DNA from: Actinomycetes bacterium
GTDB taxonomy: Bacteria > Actinomycetota > Actinomycetes > Actinomycetales > Cellulomonadaceae
Direction of reading: 5' to 3'
DNA: 14,886 bases
Assembly: GCA_023388235.1 (NCBI GenBank)
Contig: JAEWGQ010000090.1
Coordinates: forward strand, 1-14,886
Shown here: piece by piece, positions 8,692-14,886 of the stretch
Position numbering within the stretch: position 1 is the stretch's first letter
Layout of the letters: every line of letters starts with the position of its first letter
Program-made: the position numbers and the translations under genes
Notes under the pieces: generated by a model
Databases searched by the model: none
The model's input: the letters and a program-made list of their open reading frames with translations, nothing else
What the model was told of the DNA's origin: nothing

Positions 8692-9843
8692 TCAGAGCAG
8701 GTCGTCGCGCCCGCGGTCCCGCCAGCCGTCGACGGACCGCTTCACGGCCTGCGCGTGCCCGGCCGTGGTCACGAGCAGCGCGTCGGGGGTGTCGACGACG
8801 ACGGCGTCCGGCACCCCCAGGACGGTGACCGTCCGGCCGGCAGCCGGCACCACGAGCGCACCCGGGGCGTCGAGGCGCAGCACGAGCCCGTCGTCGCCGA
8901 GCGTCCGGGCGCCGTCCGGGTCGACCGTCGGCAGCAGCGTGCCCAGCGACGCGAAGTCGCCGACGTCGTCCCAGGTGAACGCCCCGGGCACCACGGCGAC
9001 GCCGCCGGCGGCCGCCACGGGCTCCGCGATGGCGTGGTCGATCGCGATCTTCGTCAGGCCGGGCCAGACCTCCGCGAGCACGGCCTCGCGGCGCTCCGGG
9101 TCGTCCCAGGCGGCGGCGATCGTGCGCAGGCCGGCGGCGAGCGGCGGGAGCTGGCGCGCCAGGTGGTCGAGCAGCACGCCCGCCTGCACCAGGAACATGC
9201 CGGCGTTCCACCGGTACTCGCCGGTCGCCAGGTACGCGGCCGCGGTCTCGGCGTCGGGCTTCTCGGTGAACCCTGCGACGTGCCGGGCGCTCGGGGCGTC
9301 GGCGACGCCCAGCGGCCCCGACGACCGCACGTACCCGAAGGCGGTGGACGGCTCGGTGGCGGTGATGCCGATCGTCACGACGTAGCCGGCGCGCGCGGCG
9401 GCGACGCCCTCGGTCACGGCCGACCAGAACGCGTCCAGGTCCGCGATCACGTGGTCCGCCGCGAAGGAGCCCAGCACCGCCTCGGGCCCGTGCCGCTCGG
9501 CGAGCACCGCCGCCGCCAGGCCGATCGCCGCCATCGAGTCGCGCGGCGACGGCTCCGCGATGATCTGGTCCGCGCCGAGCTCCGGGAGCTGCGCGGCCAC
9601 CGCCGGCGCGTGCCGGACGCCAGTGACGACGAGCACGCCGTCCGCGCCGGTCAGCGGCACCAGCCGGTCGACGGTGCCCTGCAGCAGCGTGCGGCCCGTG
9701 CCCGTCAGGTCGTGCAGGAACTTCGGGGCGCCCTGCCGGGACAGCGGCCACAGCCGGGTGCCGGCGCCGCCGGCGGGGACGACGGCGTGGAAGCCGTCGA
9801 GGGGGCGGGGCTGCGCGGGCGACGCGGTGGCGGGGCTCGACAT
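8692..9843 (-). CDS. manC: Mannose-1-phosphate guanylyltransferase (GDP-mannose pyrophosphorylase)
   Basis: The enzyme makes GDP-mannose from mannose-1-phosphate and GTP, the mannosyl donor for lipomannans, phosphatidylinositol mannosides, glycoproteins and polysaccharides. The 383-residue nucleotidyltransferase has the signature GGAGTRLWPLSR (25-36), K41-F42, the metal-binding aspartate region AADHV (128-132), AFGYVR (168-173), FTEKPD (192-197), YRWNAGMF (210-217) and WDDVGDF (291-297). A short beta-helix-like end holds VVDTPDALLVT (349-359). It lacks the C-terminal mannose-6-phosphate isomerase cupin of the long bifunctional type, so it is the short single-function form. ATG at 9843 is chosen because TACGCT ends exactly 7 bases upstream, implying a leaderless mRNA, and because the N-terminus fits; the frame itself extends upstream. 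It is divergent from sdhC. Confidence 0.92.
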   Translation of the reverse strand: MSSPATASPAQPRPLDGFHAVVPAGGAGTRLWPLSRQGAPKFLHDLTGTGRTLLQGTVDRLVPLTGADGVLVVTGVRHAPAVAAQLPELGADQIIAEPSPRDSMAAIGLAAAVLAERHGPEAVLGSFAADHVIADLDAFWSAVTEGVAAARAGYVVTIGITATEPSTAFGYVRSSGPLGVADAPSARHVAGFTEKPDAETAAAYLATGEYRWNAGMFLVQAGVLLDHLARQLPPLAAGLRTIAAAWDDPERREAVLAEVWPGLTKIAIDHAIAEPVAAAGGVAVVPGAFTWDDVGDFASLGTLLPTVDPDGARTLGDDGLVLRLDAPGALVVPAAGRTVTVLGVPDAVVVDTPDALLVTTAGHAQAVKRSVDGWRDRGRDDLL

Positions 9844-9850
9844 GCCGAGC

Positions 9851-9856
9851 AGCGTA
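9851..9856 (-). promoter_or_regulatory. Leaderless-type -10 box of manC
   Basis: TACGCT on the minus strand (TANNNT pattern, preceded by GGC as in the other promoters here) is followed by 7 bases and the manC ATG (9843-9841). There is no Shine-Dalgarno in the gap. A -35 hexamer is not recognisable. Confidence 0.5.
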
Positions 9857-9925
9857 GCCGCCCGGTGCGGCGCGGTCCGGCGTGGTCCGGCAGCCCCGCG
9901 CGCGGCTCCCTGGGCGGCGGGGCTC

Positions 9926-9940
9926 ACCAGGGACCCTGGT
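9926..9940. repeat. Palindrome accaggg-a-ccctggt in the manC-sdhC intergenic region
   Basis: This is a perfect 7-base inverted repeat around a single A, overlapping a second dyad (gggac 9930-9934 with gtccc 9939-9943). It lies about 70 bases upstream of manC's -10 box and about 80 bases upstream of the sdhC -10 candidate, so it could be an operator for either divergent unit. I do not match it to a known regulator's consensus. Confidence 0.5.
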
Positions 9941-9950
9941 CCCGGTCGCT

Positions 9951-10012
9951 GTGTGCGCTTGGTCACATCAGGCCCGATCAGGGCCCTGCGCGACGGGTGA
10001 CTCAGCGCACAC
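9951..10012. repeat. Long nested inverted repeat just upstream of the sdhC promoter
   Basis: The outer arms gtgtgcgct (9951-9959) and agcgcacac (10004-10012) are perfect complements. Two bases further in, gtcac (9962-9966) pairs with gtgac (9997-10001). In the centre ggccc (9971-9975) pairs with gggcc (9981-9985). The outer element ends 4 bases before the candidate -10 box at 10017, placing it where an activator or repressor would bind. If transcription began further upstream, it could instead fold as a leader RNA. Function is unknown. Confidence 0.5.
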
Positions 10013-10016
10013 TCAT

Positions 10017-10022
10017 TACAGT
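10017..10022 (+). promoter_or_regulatory. Candidate -10 box of the sdhCDAB operon
   Basis: TACAGT fits the TANNNT pattern. A start site near 10029 would give a leader of about 43 bases ending in the AGGAGG before sdhC. No good -35 hexamer is seen, which together with the inverted repeat directly upstream suggests activator or repressor control (inference). Confidence 0.4.
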
Positions 10023-10059
10023 GGCCGGACCGGACACAGCAGTCCCGCCCGAACTCGCC

Positions 10060-10065
10060 AGGAGG
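10060..10065 (+). promoter_or_regulatory. Ribosome binding site fixing the sdhC start
   Basis: A perfect AGGAGG ends 6 bases before the GTG at 10072. It selects this GTG over other in-frame starts upstream such as the GTG at 10021. Confidence 0.85.
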
Positions 10066-10071
10066 CCCTCC

Positions 10072-10497
10072 GTGCCCACTGCGCCAGCCGCACCGCGCAA
10101 CGACGCCGCCCCCACGGCGAAGCGGATCCCCGGCGGCACCCTCTACCGCGGCCGCGAAGGCATGTGGTCCTGGGTCGCCCACCGGGTCACCGGCGTGCTC
10201 ATCTTCTTCTTCCTGCTCGTGCACGTGCTGGACACGTCGCTCGTGCGGGTCTCCCCCGAGGCGTACGACGCCGTCATCGGCACCTACAAGAACCCGGTCA
10301 TGGGGCTCGGCGAGGCCGGCCTCGTCGCCGCGATCGTGTTCCACGCGTTCAACGGCATCCGGATCATCCTGGTCGACTTCTGGGCCAAGGGGCCGCGGTA
10401 CCAGCGCGTCATGCTCTGGGTGGTCGTCGGCCTGTTCGTCGTGACGATGGCGGGCTTCCTGCCGCGGCACCTCATGCACGTCTTCGGAGGCGAGTGA
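10072..10497 (+). CDS. sdhC: Succinate dehydrogenase cytochrome b556 subunit
   Basis: SdhC is one of two membrane anchors of complex II; it helps bind heme b and the quinone. The 141-residue protein has a polar N-terminus (1-30), the family motif SWVAHRVTG (33-41), and three membrane helices at about 38-56, 80-102 and 113-131. Candidate heme and quinone-site residues are H37-R38, H51 and H91 in the motif HAFNGIR (91-97), with D102. The GTG start is set by AGGAGG 6 bases upstream. It is the first gene of the operon and its stop codon overlaps the sdhD ATG (TGATG). Confidence 0.9.
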   Translation: MPTAPAAPRNDAAPTAKRIPGGTLYRGREGMWSWVAHRVTGVLIFFFLLVHVLDTSLVRVSPEAYDAVIGTYKNPVMGLGEAGLVAAIVFHAFNGIRIILVDFWAKGPRYQRVMLWVVVGLFVVTMAGFLPRHLMHVFGGE

Positions 10498-10949
10498 TGA
10501 CGACGATCCCCGCCCCCCGCACCACCGTGGGCCGCGGCCCCGGCCGCCGCACCTCCCGGGGCAACTGGGAGCTCTACGGCTGGGTGTTCATGCGCGCGTC
10601 CGGCGTCGTGCTGCTCGTGCTGATCTTCGGCCACCTGTTCGTCAACCTGGTCGCCGGCGAGGGCATCTCCGCCATCGACTTCGGCTTCGTCGCCGGCAAG
10701 TGGGCGTCCCCGTTCTGGCAGATCTGGGACCTGCTCATGCTCTGGCTCGCGATGATCCACGGCACCAACGGCGTGCGGACGATCATCAACGACTACGCCG
10801 AGCGCGACGGCACCCGCCTGGTGCTCAAGCTCGCCCTGTACACCGCGTTCACCGTCGTGGTCGTGCTCGGCACGCTCGTGATCTTCACGTTCGACCCGTG
10901 CCCCGCGAACTCGCCCGCGGACCTGCTCCCCTCCTTCTGCACCGCCTGA
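10497..10949 (+). CDS. sdhD: Succinate dehydrogenase membrane anchor subunit
   Basis: SdhD is the second membrane anchor of complex II. The 150-residue protein has a basic N-terminus (1-22), then helices at about 29-52, 72-95 and 108-131. Key residues are R34-S36 near the first helix, H46, and H88 in [13 protein letters not shown] (88-100), where D99-Y100 resemble the quinone-site Asp-Tyr pair of other SdhD proteins. The motif around H88 resembles that around H91 of SdhC, so each anchor offers a potential heme-ligand His. ATG at 10497 overlaps the sdhC stop; GGAGG (10486-10490) lies 6 bases upstream and decides the start. Confidence 0.9.
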   Translation: MTTIPAPRTTVGRGPGRRTSRGNWELYGWVFMRASGVVLLVLIFGHLFVNLVAGEGISAIDFGFVAGKWASPFWQIWDLLMLWLAMIHGTNGVRTIINDYAERDGTRLVLKLALYTAFTVVVVLGTLVIFTFDPCPANSPADLLPSFCTA

Positions 10950-10977
10950 ACCCCCCGAACTGGAGGCATCGACCCCG

Positions 10978-12816
10978 ATGCAGACCCACCAGTACGACGT
11001 CGTCATCGTCGGCGCCGGCGGCGCCGGGATGCGCGCCGCCCTCGAGTCCTCCGCGCGCACCCGCACGGCGGTGATCTCGAAGCTCTACCCCACCCGCTCG
11101 CACACCGGCGCGGCCCAGGGCGGCATGTGCGCCGCCCTCGGCAACGTCGAGGACGACAACCCCGAGTGGCACACGTTCGACACGGTCAAGGGCGGCGACT
11201 ACCTCGTCGACCAGGACGCCGCGACGATCATGGCGGACGAGGCCATCGACGCCGTGCTCGACCTGGAGCGGATGGGCCTTCCGTTCAACCGCACGCCCGA
11301 GGGCCGGATCGACCAGCGCCGGTTCGGCGGACACACCCGCAACCACGGCGAGGCCGCCGTGCGCCGGGCCTGCTACGCCGCGGACCGCACCGGGCACATG
11401 ATCCTGCAGACCCTGTACCAGCAGTGCGTGAAGAACGAGGTCGCGTTCTTCAACGAGTTCTACGTGCTCGACCTGCTGCTCACGCACGACCTCACCGGCC
11501 GCGAGGTCCCCGACGGCGAGGACGTGGCCGTCTCCGGCGTCGTCGCCTACGAGCTCGCGACCGGCGAGATCCACGTGTTCCGCGCGAAGTCCGTGGTCCT
11601 CGCGACCGGCGGCGCCGGCAAGATCTACAAGACGACCTCCAACGCGCACACCCTCACGGGCGACGGCATGGCGCTGGCGTACCGGCGGGGCCTGCCGCTG
11701 GAGGACATGGAGTTCTTCCAGTTCCACCCGACCGGCCTCGCGGGCCTCGGCATCCTGCTGTCCGAGGCCGCGCGCGGCGAGGGCGGCATCCTGCGCAACG
11801 CCGACGGCGAGCGGTTCATGGAGCGGTACGCCCCCACCATCAAGGACCTCGCGCCGCGCGACATCGTGGCCCGGTCCATGGCGAACGAGGTGCGCGAGGG
11901 GCGCGGCGCCGGCCCGAACAAGGACTACGTGCTGCTCGACCTCACCCACCTGGACCCGGCGCACATCGACGCGAAGCTGCCGGACATCACCGAGTTCGCG
12001 CGCACCTACCTCGGCATCGAGCCGTACACCGAGCCGGTGCCCGTCTACCCGACCGCGCACTACGCCATGGGCGGCGTGCCGACCAACGTCGAGGGCGAGG
12101 TGCTCCGCGACACCACGCACGTGGTCAAGGGCCTGTACGCCGCCGGGGAGGTCGCGTGCGTCTCCGTGCACGGGTCCAACCGCCTCGGCACGAACTCGCT
12201 GCTCGACATCAACGTGTTCGGCAAGCGGGCCGGCATCTCCGCCGCGCAGTACGCCGCCACGGCGCCGTGGGTCGACCTGCCCGACGCCCCCGAGGCGCCC
12301 GTGGTCGCCCAGCTCGAGCAGATGCGCGAGCGGCCCGAGGGCGAGCGCGTCTCCGACGTGCGCCGCGAGCTGCAGCAGACGATGGACACCAACGCCCAGG
12401 TGTTCCGGACCGCCGAGTCCCTGCGCCAGGCGTTCCAGGACATCCAGGTCCTGCAGGAGCGCTACACGCGGGTGTCGGTCCAGGACAAGGGCCGGGCGTT
12501 CAACACCGACCTCATCGAGGCGATCGAGCTGGGCTTCCTCCTCGACATCGCCGAGACCGTCGTCGTCGGGGCGCTCAACCGCCGCGAGTCCCGCGGCGGG
12601 CACTTCCGCGAGGACTACCCGAAGCGCGACGACGCGTCGTTCATGGAGCACACGATGGCCTACCGCCGGGTCCCCGGCGTGCCGGTCGACTCCCCCGCCG
12701 GCTCCGCGCCGAAGGGCGAGGAGATCCCCGCGCCCGGCCCCGGCCGGCCCGCCGTCGTCCTGGGCACCAAGCCCGTCGTGACCACCGTGTACCAGCCGAT
12801 GGAGCGGAAGTACTGA
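10978..12816 (+). CDS. sdhA: Succinate dehydrogenase flavoprotein subunit
   Basis: SdhA oxidises succinate to fumarate and passes electrons to FAD and then to SdhB, at the cytoplasmic face of the membrane. The 612-residue protein begins with the dinucleotide-binding GAGGAG (12-17). It has H42 in SHTGAAQGG for covalent FAD attachment, a second FAD segment ATGGAGKIY (209-217), substrate-site FQFHPTG (247-253, H250), APRDIVAR (292-299, catalytic-type R294), HYAMGG (361-366) and HGSNRLG (398-404, R402). The C-terminal end with YPKRDD and the closing MERKY is usual for SdhA. All active-site residues are present. The ATG follows GGAGG (10962-10966) with a rather long 11-base spacing. It lies 28 bases after sdhD and 1 base before sdhB. 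Confidence 0.97.
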   Translation: MQTHQYDVVIVGAGGAGMRAALESSARTRTAVISKLYPTRSHTGAAQGGMCAALGNVEDDNPEWHTFDTVKGGDYLVDQDAATIMADEAIDAVLDLERMGLPFNRTPEGRIDQRRFGGHTRNHGEAAVRRACYAADRTGHMILQTLYQQCVKNEVAFFNEFYVLDLLLTHDLTGREVPDGEDVAVSGVVAYELATGEIHVFRAKSVVLATGGAGKIYKTTSNAHTLTGDGMALAYRRGLPLEDMEFFQFHPTGLAGLGILLSEAARGEGGILRNADGERFMERYAPTIKDLAPRDIVARSMANEVREGRGAGPNKDYVLLDLTHLDPAHIDAKLPDITEFARTYLGIEPYTEPVPVYPTAHYAMGGVPTNVEGEVLRDTTHVVKGLYAAGEVACVSVHGSNRLGTNSLLDINVFGKRAGISAAQYAATAPWVDLPDAPEAPVVAQLEQMRERPEGERVSDVRRELQQTMDTNAQVFRTAESLRQAFQDIQVLQERYTRVSVQDKGRAFNTDLIEAIELGFLLDIAETVVVGALNRRESRGGHFREDYPKRDDASFMEHTMAYRRVPGVPVDSPAGSAPKGEEIPAPGPGRPAVVLGTKPVVTTVYQPMERKY

Positions 12817-12817
12817 C

Positions 12818-13585
12818 ATGACCGCCACCCTGGACCGCGCCGAGGCCACCGCGCCGAAGGCCGGCGAGATCCCGTCGTTCGACGTCACGCTGAAGATCCG
12901 CCGGTACACGCCGGAGACCCACGGCGACGAGCCGTACTGGCAGGAGTTCACGGTCACCGCCCACGGCACCGACCGCCTGCTGGACGCCCTGCACAAGATC
13001 AAGTGGGAGCACGACGGGTCCCTCACGTTCCGGCGCTCCTGCGCGCACGGCGTCTGCGGCTCGGACGCCATGCGGATCAACGGCCGCAACCGCCTCGCGT
13101 GCAAGGCCCTGCTCAAGGACCTCAACCCCGGCAAGCCGATCCTCGTCGAGCCCCTCAAGGGCCTGCCGGTGATCAAGGACCTCGTCGTGGACATGGAGCC
13201 GTTCTTCGCGTCCTACCGCGAGATCATGCCGTTCCTCATCACCACCGGGCACGAGCCGTCCCGCGAGCGCCTGCAGTCCCCCGAGCAGCGCGCCCGGTTC
13301 GACGACACCACCAAGTGCATCCTGTGCGCCGCGTGCACGTCGTCCTGCCCGGTGTTCTGGACCGACGGGCAGTACTTCGGCCCCGCGGCGATCGTGAACG
13401 CGCACCGCTTCATCTTCGACAGCCGCGACGAGGGCGGGGCCCAGCGGCTCGAGATCCTCAACGACAAGGAGGGCGTGTGGCGCTGCCGCACGACCTTCAA
13501 CTGCACCGAGGCGTGCCCCCGCGGCATCGAGGTCACCAAAGCGATCCAGGAGGTCAAGCGCGCGATGATCACCCGCGCGTTCTGA
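12818..13585 (+). CDS. sdhB: Succinate dehydrogenase iron-sulfur subunit
   Basis: SdhB carries electrons from FAD to quinone through three clusters. The 255-residue protein has the [2Fe-2S] ligands C75, C80, D83 and C95 (SCAHGVCGSD), the third being Asp as in E. coli. [4Fe-4S] ligands are C167, C170, C173 and C233, and [3Fe-4S] ligands C177, C223 and C229, in CILCAACTSSC and CRTTFNCTEAC. All cluster ligands are present. The N-terminus is about 20 residues longer than in E. coli SdhB (inferred from the ligand offset). The ATG starts one base after the sdhA stop, so translation is probably coupled; a GGAG-type site lies inside the sdhA end. A long hairpin follows, ending the operon. Confidence 0.96.
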   Translation: MTATLDRAEATAPKAGEIPSFDVTLKIRRYTPETHGDEPYWQEFTVTAHGTDRLLDALHKIKWEHDGSLTFRRSCAHGVCGSDAMRINGRNRLACKALLKDLNPGKPILVEPLKGLPVIKDLVVDMEPFFASYREIMPFLITTGHEPSRERLQSPEQRARFDDTTKCILCAACTSSCPVFWTDGQYFGPAAIVNAHRFIFDSRDEGGAQRLEILNDKEGVWRCRTTFNCTEACPRGIEVTKAIQEVKRAMITRAF

Positions 13586-13613
13586 CCGGCCCTGCCTGCT
13601 GGCCGTCCCTGTC

Positions 13614-13673
13614 CGTGAGGGGAGGGTTCTGCCCGACACGCCCGGCGTGTCGTGCCGGAACCCTCCCCTCACG
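13614..13673. terminator. Bidirectional two-part terminator hairpin between sdhB and the convergent gene
   Basis: Arms 13614-13629 (cgtgaggggagggttc) and 13658-13673 are perfect 16-base complements. Inside them a second stem pairs cgacacgc (13634-13641) with gcgtgtcg (13645-13652) around a 3-base loop. The structure lies 28 bases after sdhB and 14 bases after the convergent gene's stop, so it can serve both strands. No T-run follows on either side. Confidence 0.85.
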
Positions 13674-13687
13674 AGCGCCCGGCGCGC

Positions 13688-14683
13688 TCAGCGCGGCCAC
13701 GCGGGCACGTCCGGCCACGGACCGTCGTGGTCACCCGGCTCCGACCGCCACGACCGCGCGGACCCGCGGCCCAGCGCTCGGCGGTGCGCCGTCGCCCGCC
13801 GCGCCTGCCACCGCGCGCGGGCCGTCGGCGTCGCCAGGTCCGCCGCGCTCGCCCGGACGACCACCAGCCCCAGCGCCTCCAGCCGCTCCTGCCGGCGCGC
13901 GTCCGCGCTGCGCCTGGCTGCCGACGCGTGCGTGCTGCCGTCGTACTCCCCGACCAGCCCGCTGACGGGGTCGAGCAGGTCGACCCGCGCCACGAACCTC
14001 CCGTCGGGCTCCCGGAGCACGGCGTTGCACCGCGGGACGGGCAGCCCGGTCGCGACCCACAGCAGCCGGAGCCGGGTCTCCTGCGGCGACTGCACGCCGT
14101 CCGCCGACAGCTCGACCGCCCGGCGCGCGGCACGCACGCCGCGCCAGCCCGCCCGCCGCTCGACCTCGTCGCCGAGCGCGTCCGCCGTGACCAGCCCCAG
14201 GGCGCGCATCCGGTCGAGCACGACGACGGCGGTCTCGGGGGTGGACGCACGCGCGACGTCGAACGCCGTGCGCAGCGGCGCGGTCACCGACCCACCCCCG
14301 TCCACGTCCTGCCGCTCCCCGGGATCCAGGCGGGCCCGCACCACCGCGCGCCCGGGGACGGCGCTCAGGCGGGACCCCGGGGGGAGGATGACGAGCACGG
14401 GCTGCGGCGCCCCGGACGGGAGGAGACCGTCGAGCTCGAGCGCGTCGTCGACCCGGCCACGCCCCGCGAGCGCCGCACGCTCGTGCCACCGCGCGGCCGC
14501 CCACCCGCCGAGCGTCGCCCCCGGCGGAGTCGCCGCCAGTACCGCGGCCGTGCGCAGGTCGGGGTCCTGGAGGTCCGACCCGACGACGGCGTGCACCCCG
14601 CGGAGCACCGGCACGTAAGCGGCCCGCACGTCGGACCGCCGTCCCCGCTCGGTCGCCCACCGGGTCGTCACGACGGCCGGCAT
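13688..14683 (-). CDS. DUF559/VSR-like endonuclease-fold protein with AbiEi-like architecture (hypothetical)
   Basis: The 331-residue product resembles a paralogous actinobacterial family often labelled DUF559, endonuclease-domain or type IV antitoxin AbiEi-like. The N-terminal part (1-190) has YVPVLRGVHAV (23-33) and LRTAFDVAR (137-145), typical of that family. The C-terminal part has SPQETRLR (199-206, E202), ARVDLLDP (232-239, D235) and GEYDG (245-249, E246 and D248), the D...ExD pattern of a PD-(D/E)XK-like fold. The Arg/Trp-rich tail (285-331) is not recognised. The start is uncertain: ATG at 14683 gives the expected N-terminus but only a weak GGGGGC before it, and the frame stays open to the window end. 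No toxin partner is adjacent, so an antitoxin role is not supported. Nuclease activity is unproven. Confidence 0.7.
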   Translation of the reverse strand: MPAVVTTRWATERGRRSDVRAAYVPVLRGVHAVVGSDLQDPDLRTAAVLAATPPGATLGGWAAARWHERAALAGRGRVDDALELDGLLPSGAPQPVLVILPPGSRLSAVPGRAVVRARLDPGERQDVDGGGSVTAPLRTAFDVARASTPETAVVVLDRMRALGLVTADALGDEVERRAGWRGVRAARRAVELSADGVQSPQETRLRLLWVATGLPVPRCNAVLREPDGRFVARVDLLDPVSGLVGEYDGSTHASAARRSADARRQERLEALGLVVVRASAADLATPTARARWQARRATAHRRALGRGSARSWRSEPGDHDGPWPDVPAWPR

Positions 14684-14886
14684 CGCCCCCGCCCCGTCGG
14701 CGTCGCGGGCGCACGGGTCCGCGCCCGGTCGGTGGCCCCTGTCGTCACCCGGCGCTGTCACGCACGGCAGCATGCCCGCGCCCGGGCGCCCGCTCCACCC
14801 CCGCCCCCTCCCCCTGTGGACCACGCCCGGCGCGCCGCCCCCCGTCGTGTCCCGCCCTCGCCGCCCTTCCCCGGCGTGCCCCGCCC
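14684..14886. other. Upstream region of the DUF559-like gene, no definite gene or promoter seen
   Basis: These 203 bases contain no TA dinucleotide, so no TANNNT -10 box can exist on either strand. The minus strand is G-rich with three runs of five G (complement of 14798-14802, 14804-14808 and 14810-14814). The last 62 bases have no A on the plus strand, so all minus-strand frames stay open to the edge. The gene at 13688 may therefore begin earlier or be transcribed from beyond the window. Confidence 0.5.

Noticed and set aside
9961..9970. CRP/GlxR-type half-site (ggtcacatca) upstream of sdhC
   Set aside because: Only one half matches; no TGTGA-N6-TCACA full site is present.
8692..10479. Upstream extension of manC to a start near 10479, running opposite sdhC
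   Set aside because: The extra N-terminus is low-complexity His/Asp/Glu-rich shadow sequence; ManC families begin near the chosen ATG, which also has a promoter box 7 bases upstream.
13688..14683. Type IV toxin-antitoxin pair with AbiEi-like antitoxin
   Set aside because: No AbiEii-like nucleotidyltransferase toxin lies next to it in the window; the label rests only on N-terminal resemblance.
14813..14824. DnaA-box-like cctgtggaccac near the right edge
   Set aside because: It is a single imperfect match in GC-rich DNA with no origin features such as an AT-rich unwinding region or clustered boxes.

Overview
The window comes from a very GC-rich actinobacterium. The strong third-position G/C bias, frequent GTG starts, TANNNT-type -10 boxes and the protein families fit the Micrococcales, and a Cellulomonas-like genome is my best guess (inference; no 16S gene is present). 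Every gene recognised looks intact. I see no tRNA, rRNA, mobile element, CRISPR array or integration scar. No stretch longer than about 230 bases lacks a gene.

Positions 1-7340, all on the minus strand, hold a nucleoside uptake and salvage locus. In transcription order it contains a BMP-family substrate-binding lipoprotein, a strong hairpin, a double-NBD ABC ATPase, two membrane permeases, cytidine deaminase (cdd) and thymidine/pyrimidine-nucleoside phosphorylase (deoA). An unidentified reading frame then runs off the left edge. From the ATPase to that frame the genes are joined by 4-base start/stop overlaps or by a 16-base gap, so they are almost certainly one transcript. The logic is uptake of nucleosides, deamination of (deoxy)cytidine to (deoxy)uridine, then phosphorolysis to the free base and (deoxy)ribose-1-phosphate.

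Positions 7408-9856, minus strand, carry two monocistronic-looking genes: an M20-family amidohydrolase and a mannose-1-phosphate guanylyltransferase (ManC). Both have a TANNNT box exactly 7 bases before the start codon and no usable Shine-Dalgarno sequence, which is the layout of leaderless actinobacterial genes.

Positions 9926-13673, plus strand, hold a complete succinate dehydrogenase operon, sdhC-sdhD-sdhA-sdhB. It starts after an intergenic region crowded with inverted repeats and ends at a long two-part hairpin. That hairpin also faces the convergent last gene, a DUF559/VSR-like putative nuclease-fold protein (minus strand, 13688 to about 14683) whose true start is uncertain.

Overall this is mostly conserved housekeeping and transport DNA. 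I found no convincing undescribed multi-gene system. The points most worth a second look are the paired leaderless promoters with a shared 13-base element, the nested palindromes before sdhC, the hairpin that splits the BMP gene from its transporter operon, and the unknown partial gene at the left edge.
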